Positions 10,101 through 20,012 of a DNA stretch of 64,000 nucleotides are shown here, piece after piece (the stretch's first letter is position 1; every line of letters begins with the position of its first letter). A program made the translations under genes and the position numbers. Under the pieces are notes generated by a model, which saw only the letters and a list, made by a program, of their open reading frames with translations, was not told where the DNA came from and ran no database searches. This stretch comes from Pyropia yezoensis (taxonomy: Eukaryota; Rhodophyta; Bangiophyceae; Bangiales; Bangiaceae): positions 6,996,375-7,060,374 of the forward strand of contig CM020619.1 in assembly GCA_009829735.1 (NCBI GenBank), given 5' to 3'.

Positions 10101-11216
10101 ATTTGTGACCGGTTCTCCAAGTTCACTCGAGCAATCCCGCTGAGGACCATCACGGCTCTGGATGTCACGTCAGCCTTCTGCGAGTACTGGATAGCTGCCT
10201 ATGGCCCTCCAGACTCCGTCTTAACCGACAACGGTCCCCAGTTTGCATCCCTGTTCTTCCAAGGAGTCTGTGACCTGATGGGCATCAAGAACTTGTACAC
10301 TACGACGTACCACCCTCAAACGAACGGCCAGGTGGAACGATTCAACAGGACCCTAGTAGACATGCTACGGCACTACGTGGAGGAGCACCAAGAAGACTGG
10401 GACGAGCTCCTGGCTGTCCTCACTCTAGCCTACAACTCCCGAGTTCACCGGACAACGGGGGTCGCTCCACTCGACTTTGTCACCCCAAGGCGGCTGACCA
10501 ACTTCTCCCTGGAAAGAATACCAGACGGTCTCCAGCCTGCACTGAAGTCAGGTCCCAAGGCAAAGGATGAGTTCCTGGAACAACTGAAGCTCCTGCTCCC
10601 AAGAGTCAAGGAGTCAATCTCGAAGACCCAGGAGCGATACAAGCGGGGCTATGACAAGGGCGTTCGGGAAAAGAACAAGGAACTGGGTGGTGGCGACTGG
10701 GTTTTTGTGGACAACCATAGCAAGACCCGGGGGAAGCTGGACTCGAAGACGGATGGACCTTATGAGATCCTGAATACGGACGGTTGGACCTTTCTTCTAG
10801 ACGTGGATGGCTCCCCGTACCGCGTGAGCAGCGACCATGTCACCCGAGCCCCACCGCCAAGCCAACGGGACTTGACCCGGCGCAAGCGGGCCGCAGTACC
10901 CTGGCTATCCCAAGAAGAAGGTCGGGAATATGTCTACGTCAAGTTTGTGGACCATGCCTGGAGAGACGGACGCCTGTACCTGCGAGTACGCTGCTTCGGT
11001 TTTAACCCAGCAGATGATGCCTGGGAACCCTCAAACCGGCTACCCATCGCGGATGTCTGTGCCTACACGCGACGGAACGGGATAGAGGGCACTCCAGTGG
11101 CCAGAGCCGGCAAGATTCTGGAGTCGGACTCGGAGGAGGACCAAGAGGATGGGGCCAATCAAGACCCTCGGGACGAGCCGAGTTCATCCGCAACGGATGC
11201 GGAACAAGAGGATTGA
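7122..11216 (+). CDS. pol: Family B pol polyprotein, copy 1 (PR-RT-RH-IN-chromodomain)
   Basis: This frame is entered by -1 frameshift; it has no early ATG, and the first start-like codon is a GTG at 7257. Counting from 7257, the domains are: retropepsin with DTG at ~35; reverse transcriptase with VYLDDIIVFS at ~489; RNase H with the ETDACG motif at ~640; an integrase H2C2 zinc finger (HPGIN, then CVSCARN) at ~868-905; and an integrase DDE core with D at ~930 (SMDILG), D at ~989 (LTDNGPQ) and E at ~1026 (GQVERFN). A C-terminal chromodomain follows at ~1218-1278 (VKFVDHAW, RVRCFGF, DDAWEP). All catalytic residues are present. Pol copies RNA to DNA in the particle and integrates it. It is convergent with the antisense ORF, with 145 bp between the stop codons. 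Confidence 0.93.
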   Translation, partial: RVGQALSPSVFPNLRRQSTSTCSPLACREKGRRLPAQPVAAWTPCVFKGTLLVLRKEDLKINARMRVGDSLPQAVTPVVDTGAGPSVITENLLPPGWRRHAWRAPTRTHIVDASGQTLRPLGRLPVAIYVNNEPMLFPFLVVKTLSVPLILGWDFQKQHVKSILPGEGKVQFNHGFVSPVLEHLDAKVRVAKSKRERIPPSTLTLFKPVLLPPLSETKVQVTTRTAGQCLIYGRKEFLAKHRLYLAHGNHKKVERHTPFSVLIVNVSRKPITLAKGTRVGTAEPYRGSARAMSKEDLLNLQQELASNLTALDVALKQEQAGSATPKSEQAPPGMLKVKQENVPPDLKEALEKLLQEYRHLWSGELGKMDATLHRIQLKPEAKPVHMQPYRAGPHRRDEIEKQVNKMLKMDVIEPSDGEWAFPVVVVPKTGGHFRFCVDYRRLNEMTVKDVYPIPRMDDCLDFLGDATLFSTLDCNAVYWQIPLADEDKDKTTFTCHLGLFRCKRLPFGLTNAPATFQRAIDIILSGLRWRTCLVYLDDIIVFSKTPAEHLEHLREVLALLSKAGVTFKAEKCHLFETEVEYLGHVLSPGELRVNEKNIKALRHARQPKTQTELKSFLGMCNVYRRFVRDYALIARPLTKLTSKKLPAQLPVFDEKQTAAFEELKKRLTTTPVLALPKREGQFVLETDACGVQVGCSLLQQQPDGHFLPIGYNSRVLTPAEKNYSTTERECLAVVWACFLLRPYLEGQEFLIRTDHASLRWLLCMDSSQGRVARWRLRLSEFKYKVCTRAGREHHCADTMSRLETPAADTGPIPEEIPCFILPNVGRGWHAPLYETPEAHQPVTIHRMLEAQLTDPQCLELRHQMDLNRNSRFSESTDGLLVRVSPFDGATQVYVPRGLRADILRLEQSSPQAGHPGINRMYASMRRHYYWETMASDVHKYLEACVSCARNRLSQRKKTSKLRLFPAAEPFASLSMDILGPLPETSSGNIYLLIICDRFSKFTRAIPLRTITALDVTSAFCEYWIAAYGPPDSVLTDNGPQFASLFFQGVCDLMGIKNLYTTTYHPQTNGQVERFNRTLVDMLRHYVEEHQEDWDELLAVLTLAYNSRVHRTTGVAPLDFVTPRRLTNFSLERIPDGLQPALKSGPKAKDEFLEQLKLLLPRVKESISKTQERYKRGYDKGVREKNKELGGGDWVFVDNHSKTRGKLDSKTDGPYEILNTDGWTFLLDVDGSPYRVSSDHVTRAPPPSQRDLTRRKRAAVPWLSQEEGREYVYVKFVDHAWRDGRLYLRVRCFGFNPADDAWEPSNRLPIADVCAYTRRNGIEGTPVARAGKILESDSEEDQEDGANQDPRDEPSSSATDAEQED

Positions 11217-11361
11217 GAAGAAGGGAACGGGTATATCAAGGAGAACACGCAATACAAGCATGGAACAATCAAGGAAAACAAGCACCCGCTCGGGCAACCC
11301 TTCTCTCCGCCTCTTCCCTCCTCGCTTCTCCCAAGACCCTCACCCTCCTTGCCTCCAACTA

Positions 11362-13479
11362 CTACTCCCGGCGCGGACGCTGAGCCGCGGGAGTGTCCTC
11401 CAGCGCTGCCTCCGCGGCACGACGGGAACCGGAGGAAGACGGGATGACGTAGTGCGGTGGACGCGGTGCATCCCGGTATGACGCCATCGGAGTAGTACCG
11501 GTAGTTGCCGGGGGCTCCCGCTCATCCAGATATGCTCTTCGGCGCCCCTGGAAGCCAGTGAAGGTTTCTGACCACTGCTGGGCCAAGCCATGCCGCGTCA
11601 AGGTCGCCAGAAGTTCGCCAACCACCGGGCTGTTCGACATCTGGCCGCTGTCCGCGCAAGCAAACACCCGGTCGACCACGTTGTTCAAGACGCTGGCGTA
11701 AGTACCCAGCACCAGGGAGGACCCAACGCCTTCAACCTGCACCGGAAGACGACCCAGCTGGTCTTCAATCATACCGACGTCGTACTGGTCGCATGTCGGA
11801 CCACCTTGGATCAGGTACCAGTCAGGCACCCGGAAGCGGGTAAGGCGCAGAGTCGGCGCCGGAATCTCGAACCGCCCCGAGGACGACACCACCGGACGGT
11901 CCACAACGGCCCCCGAAACCGGAGTACCCAACTCCAGCGGAGGCACAGCGCCACCGGCGTTGGAAGAAGGCGTCCGAGGCGGAGCGGCCGGAGTGGTAGG
12001 CGACCGCGCGGTCACCCCCAGACTCGCCGCAGACAGGCGCGATGCCGGAGGAGCTTGAAGTACCGGCACAGCCGGAACAGGGCGTGAACGCGCCGGCGAC
12101 GGTTCAGGTGAGGCCACCGGGGCGACAGGTGCAACAGGAGGAAGTGGAGCCGCCGCAGACGCCTGACCGACCGCCGCGGCCCATCCCGACTCCTGCACCG
12201 GCGGCCCAACTGGCAGAAGATCAAGGGCGGCCGGGGCAGGAAAGCTACCTAGCTGCGGCCACGCCGGAAGCGGCGTCGCCAGCTGCACCTTGGCCGGAGA
12301 AGACTGGTAGACCACCTGCGCCCAACCGAAGCCAGCCCGACGTGGGTGGTTCTGGTCGGCAATCGCGTTCAAGAAGTTCCGGTCATGCACCGGCACCAGA
12401 CGCCGGAAGTCAATCATCGCCTGGAAGAGCCCCTTGTACTCTTCGTCCTGGCTGCACAGGAAGTCGACGGTCAACTTGTCGACAATCCAGACCATCAGGA
12501 GGTCAGGGAGAAACCAAAGCCGGTTGGACACCAAGACCTCGTGAAGCCAGTGGTTGGCCGCCAAGACTGTCATCTCGGACGTGTACATCATGTACGGGAT
12601 CGAGTGGAAGAAGCCCTTGATCGACGCCTGAGTCAATGCGTCCAAGAAGTACCAGGTGAAGGGAATGCTGGAAGGAGCAAACCCGACCGGGATCTCGACT
12701 TCCTGCTGCTGCGGGATGACCTTGGGGTAGTACGCCGCCCGGTTAGCCTTATCCAGCTTCCAGAACTCCTGATGGTTGCAGCTCACGAGGAAGTCACGCT
12801 GACGGCCGCGTCGCTCGCCTTGCTCCCGTGCCGGTGACAACTTGGAGTACTTCCGGGTCAGGAAAGGCGGCTCCAGAGCGACCATGCTCGGACGGGGGTC
12901 GCAGTTCAGGCTCCCCGACCCCTTGAGCGCCTCGTCCCAGACCTTGAGCGCCCGGTGGACGTACCCTTCCTCCTCCGGCCACCGGAGAACGGACGCGGAC
13001 ACGCGACGCTCGGTCAAGGGTAGATCCAGCACCAGCGCGAAGGGGAGATCCTCCAGACGAGCAACCCAAGAGGAACCCGAGAAGCTCTGGGAGCGGTCTT
13101 GTGCCAGGCGCATCTGGTCCGCCGTGTGAAGACGAGCCTTATCCATCTCGGTCAGGACCCCGCGCTGGAGTTCCTTGCGCCAGAGGTCCAAGCAATCCTG
13201 CTGGCACTGGGCCGCGCCGGCGTTGCCGACCACCGTGGAGTAGCGCCGGCCCGCCAGAGGGTCCTGCCCAAGAAGCATCTCCGGGAGACCCACCGGGGGG
13301 GTCTCGACCGGGTGCATCTCAGAAGCCAGGGGAACCCGATCCGTCCCCGCCGTGGCGACCGGCGCCGACATCGACACCCGAGGAACCGGAGGCAGGAGAG
13401 GGGCGCGACTACCCGAGTTCTCCTCCGCAACACTCGCCGCAGGAACCACGGGCCCAGCTTGGATCTCGGAACTGGACAT
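11362..13479 (-). CDS. Family B antisense ORF (aORF), 705 aa, unknown function
   Basis: A long intact ORF on the strand opposite gag-pol, between pol and the 3' LTR. The start chosen is the ATG at 13479, outside the LTR; the frame remains open to 13734 but that part lies inside the LTR. I recognise no domain. It has an S/P/A-rich N-terminus (~1-110), a region of ordered-looking sequence (~120-430) with clusters of W, Y and F, a P/A-rich linker and a basic C-terminus. Short blocks match the family-A aORF in the same order: R-x-x-x-[FY]-L-V-[ST]-S before an EF, YYPK followed by VEIPVGF (residues ~250-266), and HWLHEV (~310), which suggests distant homology. Its transcript would have to start in or next to the 3' LTR, in antisense. 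It could be a regulator, an accessory structural protein or a captured gene; none of these is shown. Confidence 0.75.
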   Translation of the reverse strand: MSSSEIQAGPVVPAASVAEENSGSRAPLLPPVPRVSMSAPVATAGTDRVPLASEMHPVETPPVGLPEMLLGQDPLAGRRYSTVVGNAGAAQCQQDCLDLWRKELQRGVLTEMDKARLHTADQMRLAQDRSQSFSGSSWVARLEDLPFALVLDLPLTERRVSASVLRWPEEEGYVHRALKVWDEALKGSGSLNCDPRPSMVALEPPFLTRKYSKLSPAREQGERRGRQRDFLVSCNHQEFWKLDKANRAAYYPKVIPQQQEVEIPVGFAPSSIPFTWYFLDALTQASIKGFFHSIPYMMYTSEMTVLAANHWLHEVLVSNRLWFLPDLLMVWIVDKLTVDFLCSQDEEYKGLFQAMIDFRRLVPVHDRNFLNAIADQNHPRRAGFGWAQVVYQSSPAKVQLATPLPAWPQLGSFPAPAALDLLPVGPPVQESGWAAAVGQASAAAPLPPVAPVAPVASPEPSPARSRPVPAVPVLQAPPASRLSAASLGVTARSPTTPAAPPRTPSSNAGGAVPPLELGTPVSGAVVDRPVVSSSGRFEIPAPTLRLTRFRVPDWYLIQGGPTCDQYDVGMIEDQLGRLPVQVEGVGSSLVLGTYASVLNNVVDRVFACADSGQMSNSPVVGELLATLTRHGLAQQWSETFTGFQGRRRAYLDEREPPATTGTTPMASYRDAPRPPHYVIPSSSGSRRAAEAALEDTPAAQRPRRE

Positions 13480-13651
13480 GACGTCCAGACTCCGGGGGAA
13501 CGCGAGGGCCAAGGTGAAGGGAAGAAGGGGGGGCAGAGAACCGGAGCAGGTGATCGTGACCAGGGTGAAGACGCTCGACCTCGGCACCGGTGCGGACGTG
13601 CTCGAGGCTGTGCACGGTGGCACCTGGTTCGGCCCGAGGACGTGCCGGACT

Positions 13652-13660
13652 AGGGAGGGA
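13652..13660 (+). promoter_or_regulatory. Probable polypurine tract, family B
   Basis: AGGGAGGGA lies four bases (GCTA) before the LTR start at 13665. It is short and not directly abutting, so it is less certain than the family-A tract, but it is the only purine run in the required position. Confidence 0.5.
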
Positions 13661-13664
13661 GCTA

Positions 13665-14235
13665 TGTAGCATCCCTGGCCCCGACTTGGCGCCGACCCGG
13701 GACTACAACCAGAGGGCACCAGGTGCCAGAACACGCCCGCCGTGTGGTGACGGTTGGCGGCCGTGGCCCGTGCCCGGCACTGGGATGCGGTGGACTACGC
13801 TATCCACACGTGAGAGAGGGATTGCTGATGGGTTTTTGCATACTTGTGAGGGACTTGATTTGAGAGAATTTGAGTGTGAGATTAGTGAGTGGGAATAGAA
13901 TTAGTAGTGATAGTGGCCCCCGACCTGACGAGGTTAGACTCGGGTCGGGGCCACTCGGGGTTATGGGGGGGCTACCTGGCCAACGTGCCGAGGCTCCCCC
14001 AGATGCACGTTAAGAGGGACAGCGAGGCGCCCTTGGCCCGCGCCCTCAGGAAAAAGACAACTGCGCGTTTGCTTTCCTTTTCTCCGTGTGCACTACCGTG
14101 CGTATCTGTTTGCTCTGCGAGCAGGCACGTGAGGCAACAGGCATACCATTCTCGTAGTTCCCCTTTCTGTGTTACCTGTCCCCTTCCCCTGAGGGATATT
14201 GACACGTGTCTGAGAGGATCGAGTTTTATACCACA
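13665..14235 (+). repeat. Family B LTR shared by two B copies
   Basis: This is the 3' LTR of the element at 4585 and at the same time the 5' LTR of the next B copy, beginning TGTAGC and ending ACCACA. It differs from the 5' LTR by about six substitutions. The LTR-internal-LTR-internal layout is typical of LTR-to-LTR recombination between two copies. Confidence 0.87.
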
Positions 14236-14239
14236 TATT

Positions 14240-14257
14240 TGGTGGAGCAGCAGGGGA
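14240..14257 (+). promoter_or_regulatory. Primer-binding site, family B copy 2
   Basis: The same 18-nt PBS as at 5160-5177, at the same distance from the LTR end. Confidence 0.75.
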
Positions 14258-14447
14258 TGATTGGAGTGTTTGAGAAGAGACATTTGGGAGCAGCGGTTGG
14301 GTTGTTCCTGTTCTGTCTTTTTCTGTGGTTTGGGAATTATTTGCACCCGTTCACGGGAATCCCATTCCTGGCTCTCCAACCCCTCTCTTGTGGTCTGGCG
14401 ATCTTTGGACACGCAGGCAACTGGACTGTGGCTGTCAAGAGACCAAC

Positions 14448-16208
14448 ATGGCTACCCTTCCTGGCACGACGGTGCCCGAAGGGGTAGATCCCGCGTCCCT
14501 TGACGCATCCCTGGTCACCGCGGGGGACGGTGCCCAACCCGGCGTTCTCCCTACGGGTGAAGCAGACCTGGGCGTGACATCCGGTAGCGGACTGGAGTCC
14601 ACAGGCGGCCAAGCACCACCTGCTCCCGTTCCTCCGGCTGTTCCTCCTGTGGGAGCCACCCCGGGGTCAATGGCGTTTGAGACCGCTCGCAGCAGACGTC
14701 TCCCTCCTGTCGGTTCTACTCCTCAACCTCCAGGGATAGCCCCTGGTGTGTTTACTCCTGGACCCACACATGGCAGCTGGGTGTATACACCTCTTCCTGT
14801 GGGCACTAGCGATGCCAGAGGCACCGTTGTGCCTGGTTCTACGGGTCTCCCTGAGACCTCGACTCCTGGGACCGGCCAAGCTTTTCCTCCCCTTGCATCC
14901 TATGGGGCGGGGAGCTCCAAGACCGGTAACCGGAGCAGCCGAAGGCGTCGGCGTCATCGCCGTCGCTCTAGCACCAGCGAGACCAGTTCCTCCAGCTCTG
15001 AGGAGGGATATGATTGGGATGCATCTCCCGGTCCCACCCGGCGCAGGCTAGTCGAGTTTGACTTCCCTGCCCACCAAGTGGGAGATGCCACCCTGAACAA
15101 GGTCACGTATTGGGGTAACTACCGGCTGGAGAACCAAGACCAAGGTTACACCCGGAAGATGGCCAAGAAGATGGCGTCCCTGAACCGGCGAATGCAGCCG
15201 AGCTTCGGGGGACATCCTAAGTTTTCCGGGAAGAGACCGGCGCTTATCTTTGCCTTCCTGCGCCGGTTTGTCAAGGCATGCAATGACAACGATGTGTCCG
15301 AGGGCAAGGCTCTCTACCTCCTGGTTAACTTCATGACCGGAGAAGCGGAACAGCGGTCTGCACAGGTTCTACCAGACTCTGCCGGACACATTGTCGGACG
15401 TACCGTCGCGAGTTATCCGGAGGCGGTCAACTGGCTCCTGTCCAACTACGCTGACGCGGACTCTCTGCGTAAAGCAGTCGGCAGGCTGAACCGGGCAACC
15501 ATGGAAAGACAAGAGACTCCAGAGGCGTTCGCCCGTCGTGTCCGGGAGATGAGCGATGCTTGTGGCAACGTTTACCCTGAGGACAGGCTCAAGATGATCT
15601 TCTCGGAAGGGCTTCCTGAATATCTTCAAGTGGATGCGGAGAACTACAACCAGGAACATCAAGAACATACCTTCCAGCAGTTGATGGCCTACACCCAGGG
15701 CAAGTACCGGCAAGCCAGGGCCCTCCAAGCTCCCATGGTATCAACTCCCAAGCCGTTCTCGCGAGTTCGACCCGGACCCGACAAGTATAAGGGAGGTGAT
15801 AGCCCTGTACCCGTACTCGCAGTTGGCGAGGCCTCACCCATGGGGCCAGGGGACAGGTGGGGCGGCTTCGTTTCTAAGGAGCAACCATCCCTGGTCGCCC
15901 CCAGGCAAGTCAAGAACCAGCGGTTCCGGTCTTGCTGGCTGTGCCAGAAGGAGGATCACATGTCCTACCAGTGCCCGGCCATTCCCAAGGACCTCCAGGA
16001 GAAACTCAAGCGTCGAGGACTGGTGTTTGCAAAGGCGGTCAACTGGGCTGACCGGCGGGCACCCTCCAAGATGGACAAGGCACAGGTACATGCAATCCGA
16101 GTGGCAACCTTACAGAGCATCACGGAGGCTCTGGCAAGAGAAGCTCCTACGGACTTTGACCTGGAGACCGAAACCTCTAAGGACTCCTCGGACCCGGGAA
16201 ACGAGTAG
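14448..16208 (+). CDS. gag: Family B gag polyprotein, copy 2
   Basis: 586 codons, colinear with 5368-7128. The differences are few: for example S to P before LASYGAG, FHAP to LQAP in the region after the capsid, and T to A after the knuckle (CPT to CPA). The CCHC knuckle, capsid region and terminal G-GGA-AAC-GAG-TAG are intact, so this gag could still be made and assemble, although the linked pol is truncated. The scattered substitutions show that this is a separate genomic copy, not an assembly repeat of the first. Confidence 0.9.
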   Translation: MATLPGTTVPEGVDPASLDASLVTAGDGAQPGVLPTGEADLGVTSGSGLESTGGQAPPAPVPPAVPPVGATPGSMAFETARSRRLPPVGSTPQPPGIAPGVFTPGPTHGSWVYTPLPVGTSDARGTVVPGSTGLPETSTPGTGQAFPPLASYGAGSSKTGNRSSRRRRRHRRRSSTSETSSSSSEEGYDWDASPGPTRRRLVEFDFPAHQVGDATLNKVTYWGNYRLENQDQGYTRKMAKKMASLNRRMQPSFGGHPKFSGKRPALIFAFLRRFVKACNDNDVSEGKALYLLVNFMTGEAEQRSAQVLPDSAGHIVGRTVASYPEAVNWLLSNYADADSLRKAVGRLNRATMERQETPEAFARRVREMSDACGNVYPEDRLKMIFSEGLPEYLQVDAENYNQEHQEHTFQQLMAYTQGKYRQARALQAPMVSTPKPFSRVRPGPDKYKGGDSPVPVLAVGEASPMGPGDRWGGFVSKEQPSLVAPRQVKNQRFRSCWLCQKEDHMSYQCPAIPKDLQEKLKRRGLVFAKAVNWADRRAPSKMDKAQVHAIRVATLQSITEALAREAPTDFDLETETSKDSSDPGNE

Positions 16209-16236
16209 GGCAGGCGCTCTCCCCAAGCGTCTTCCC
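16196..16236 (+). promoter_or_regulatory. -1 ribosomal frameshift signal, family B copy 2
   Basis: Same heptamer, 5-nt spacer and hairpin as at 7116-7156, without any change that I can see. Confidence 0.83.
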
Positions 16237-19200
16237 GAATCTCCGACGGCAGGGTACTTCTACCTGTTCTCCCCTTGCGTGCCGGGAGAAAGGACGGCGG
16301 TTACCTGCTCAACCGGTAGCCGCCTGGACACCCTGTGTGTTCAAGGGGACATTGCTCGTCCTGCGTAAAGAAGACCTCAAGATTAATGCTCGTATGCGTG
16401 TGGGGGATAGCCTCCCCCAAGCTGTTACGCCGGTGGTTGACACGGGAGCCGGACCAAGCGTCATCACTGAGAACCTGTTACCTCCGGGCTGGCGTCGACA
16501 TGCCTGGAGAGCGCCTACCCGGACCCATATCGTCGACGCTTCGGGTCAAACCCTACGACCGCTTGGCCGTCTTCCTGTCGCCATCTATGTCAACAATGAA
16601 CCAATGCTTTTTCCCTTTCTAGTAGTCAAGACCCTATCAGTCCCCCTCATCCTAGGCTGGGACTTCCAGAAGCAGCATGTCAAGAGCATCCTACCCGGAG
16701 AAGGGAAGGTCCAGTTCAACCATGGGTTTGTGTCACCGGTATTGGAGCATCTGGACGCCAAGGTTCGTGTAGCCAAGAGCAAGAGGGAACGCATCCCACC
16801 CTCTACCTTGACTCTCTTCAAACCGGTGCTCCTACCTCCTCTCTCGGAGACCAAGGTTCAAGTAACGACCCGGACTGCAGGTCAATGCCTGATCTACGGA
16901 CGTAAGGAATTTCTGGCGAAACACCGGTTATACTTGGCCCACGGAAATCACAAGAAGGTAGAAAGGCACACCCCGTTCTCGGTGCTAATCGTCAACGTGA
17001 GCCGGAAGCCAATAACCCTCGCCAAGGGCACCCGAGTTGGTACAGCAGAGCCTTACCGGGGATCCGCCCGTGCTATGAGCAAGGAAGACCTCCTGAACCT
17101 GCAACAAGAACTGGCATCCAACTTGACGGCCTTAGACGTAGCTCTGAAGCAAGAGCAGGCTGGCAGCGCTACTCCGAAATCCGAACAAGCACCACCCGGG
17201 ATGCTGAAGGTCAAGCAAGAAAATGTCCCTCCCGACTTGAAGGAGGCACTGGAGAAGCTTCTCCAGGAATATCGGCACCTGTGGTCGGGAGAGCTGGGCA
17301 AGATGGACGCCACTCTACACCGGATTCAACTCAAGCCGGAAGCTAAGCCAGTGCACATGCAACCATATCGGGCCGGACCTCATCGCCGGGATGAGATTGA
17401 GAAGCAGGTTAACAAGATGCTCAAGATGGATGTTATCGAGCCGTCTGATGGCGAGTGGGCTTTCCCGGTGGTAGTCGTCCCGAAAACCGGCGGTCACTTC
17501 CGTTTCTGCGTTGACTACCGGCGCCTGAACGAGATGACAGTCAAGGACGTATACCCGATACCCCGGATGGATGATTGCCTCGACTTTCTTGGTGATGCCA
17601 CCCTCTTCTCGACGCTGGATTGTAATGCCGTTTACTGGCAGATCCCTCTGGCTGACGAGGACAAGGACAAGACCACCTTCACGTGCCACCTGGGACTATT
17701 CCGGTGCAAGCGTCTTCCTTTTGGTCTCACCAATGCTCCGGCGACCTTCCAAAGAGCCATCGACATCATCCTGTCCGGGCTAAGGTGGAGAACATGTTTG
17801 GTCTACCTGGATGACATTATCGTTTTCTCCAAGACCCCAGCGGAACACCTGGAGCACCTTCGGGAGGTCCTGGCCCTCCTGTCCAAGGCTGGAGTTACCC
17901 TCAAGGCCGAGAAGTGCCACCTGTTTGAGACTGAGGTGGAGTATCTGGGGCATGTGCTGAGTCCGGGGGAGCTCCGAGTCAATGAGAAGAACATCAAGGC
18001 CCTCCGGCATGCACGGCAACCCAAAACCCAGACGGAACTCAAGAGCTTCCTGGGTATGTGCAACGTCTATCGCCGGTTCGTACGGGACTATGCTCTGATT
18101 GCCCGGCCACTGACCAAGCTGACCAGCAAGAAGCTTCCAGCACAACTCCCGGTGTTCGACGAGAAGCAGACCGCGGCCTTCGAAGAGCTCAAGAAGCGCC
18201 TGACCACCACTCCAGTACTGGCGTTACCCAAGCGGGAGGGCCAGTTTGTTCTGGAGACGGATGCCTGTGGCGTCCAGGTGGGGTGCTCACTACTCCAGCA
18301 GCAACCTGATGGGCACTTTCTCCCGATAGGCTACAACAGTCGCGTCTTGACTCCAGCTGAGAAGAACTATTCCACGACCGAGCGCGAGTGCTTGGCAGTC
18401 GTCTGGGCTTGCTTCCTGTTACGGCCATATCTTGAAGGACAAGAGTTCCTCATCCGGACGGACCACGCCAGTCTAAGGTGGCTGCTATGCATGGACAGCA
18501 GTCAAGGAAGGGTCGCCCGGTGGCGCCTACGCCTTTCGGAGTTCAAGTACAAGGTGTGCACCAGAGCAGGGAGGGAGCACCACTGCGCCGACACCATGTC
18601 CCGGCTGGAGACTCCTGCAGCCGATACCGGTCCTATCCCGGAGGAAATACCTTGCTTCATCCTCCCGAATGTCGGACGTGGCTGGCACGCTCCCCTGTAT
18701 GAGACACCTGAAGCTCATCAACCGGTGACCATTCACCGGATGCTGGAGGCACAACTGACGGATCCTCAATGCTTGGAGCTTCGCCACCAAATGGACCTGA
18801 ACCGGAACAGTCGTTTCTCCGAGTCTACGGACGGACTCCTAGTACGGGTGTCACCCTTCGATGGGGCCACTCAAGTCTACGTACCCCGGGGCCTACGAGC
18901 TGACATCCTACGCCTGGAGCAATCGTCTCCCCAGGCCGGACATCCTGGTATCAATCGGATGTATGCTTCCATGAGACGACACTATTACTGGGAAACCATG
19001 GCCAGTGACGTCCATAAATACCTGGAGGCTTGTGTTTCGTGTGCAAGGAACCGGTTGTCCCAGAGGAAGAAGACTTCTAAGCTACGCCTATTCCCGGCGG
19101 CGGAGCCCTTTGCAAGCTTAAGCATGGACATCCTGGGGCCCCTACCTGAAACATCCAGTGGCAACATATACCTGCTCATCATTTGTGACCGGTTCTCCAA

Positions 19201-19271
19201 GTTCACTCGAGCAATCCCGCTGAGGACCATCACGGCTCTGGATGTCACGTCAGCCTTCTGCGAGTACTGGA
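16202..19271 (+). pseudogene. pol: Family B pol, copy 2, cut off inside the integrase
   Basis: Identical or nearly so to the first B pol (one noted change is F to L at ~17899), through protease, RT, RNase H, the integrase zinc finger and the first catalytic D. After the conserved block CEYWI the sequence switches at ~19270 to the gag of a different Ty3 element (C). The second D, the catalytic E and the chromodomain are therefore gone, and so are the antisense ORF and 3' LTR. The open frame reads on for about 50 further codons into the C sequence in a wrong frame, to a stop at 19420. Protease, RT and RNase H could still be active; integration could not be supported. Confidence 0.9.
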
Positions 19272-20012
19272 TTTACGGCAAGACTGAAGGAGCAGCTGAC
19301 GGCGACGCAAGCACACGTTGTGCGAGCTCCAAGTGGAGCCAAGCCGAACAAGCCAAACACGTTCTCCGGAAAGCTGGGGACCGTGGATGCATGGGTATCC
19401 CATATGGACCAGTTTCTTGATGGGACGGATCCGGGCCAAGCCCTGGCCATTGCGAAGACTTATCTTCAAGGTGAGGCGTTTGCATGGTACCAGTCTTATG
19501 CGGCCTCGAGCGCTGTAGCGGATAGGCCAAGTCTTCGCGATGCCATGACGCATCGGTTTAACCCCCTAAACAAGGAACAAGCGGCGCGGAACCTCCTGCA
19601 CAAGTGGCGGCAGATCAAGGACGTGACAACATACAACAAGACTTTCCAGTCCATTGTCCTGGACATCCGGAGCATCACCATGCCCGAGAAGATTGATCGG
19701 TACAGCCGTAGACTCAAGTCGTACATCCGGGAAGTGCTGTGCACCAAGCAGTACGAATCTGTGGAGGCTCTCATGCTGGATGCGCTGAAGGTGGAAGCGG
19801 CGAAACGCGGAAGCTATCGTAGCAGCGCTCAAAGCAACGCGTACCAGGCAGCAGCATCGAAGGCCGAATCGACTCCGATGGATATCTCTGCTGTGCAAGG
19901 GACGCGTCTGACCCCCGAGGAGCGAAAGAGATGCATGCGCGACGGCCTCTGTCTGCGCTGCCGGGAGAAGGGCCACCTCGCTCGGAGCTGCCCAAAAGCG
20001 AGGCGAAACTGA
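19271..20012 (+). pseudogene. gag: Element C gag, 5'-truncated
   Basis: ~247 codons of a Ty3-type gag. The capsid part resembles the retrotransposon gag family (NTFSGKLGTVDAWVSHMDQFL, a YLQGEAFAWYQSY block, then ALMLDALKVEAAKR). A classical zinc knuckle CLRCREKGHLARSC is near the end, followed by TGA. The sequence starts at the break with B copy 2. By chance the frame continues upstream to an ATG at 19242 in B-derived sequence, giving a fused 256-aa ORF. The native N-terminus, leader, PBS and 5' LTR of C are missing. C is not close to A or B: its gag and its chromodomain are of a different, more conventional chromovirus type. Confidence 0.8.

Larger units (their letters stand above)
4585..14235 (+). 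mobile_element. Complete family-B Ty3/gypsy element, 9,651 bp
   Basis: The order is 5' LTR 4585-5155, PBS, gag, -1 frameshift site, pol, antisense ORF, polypurine-like tract, 3' LTR 13665-14235. The two LTRs are the same length (571 bp) and differ at only about six positions by eye, so the insertion is recent. All ORFs are open. The element sits inside a family-A gag (left border at 4585). A target-site duplication cannot be checked, because the 3' LTR runs on directly into the internal region of a second B copy instead of flanking sequence. Confidence 0.88.

Noticed and set aside
13480..13734. Upstream extension of the family B antisense ORF (790 codons)
   Set aside because: The extension lies partly inside the LTR and gives low-complexity sequence; the ATG at 13479 gives a length (705) similar to the family A protein.
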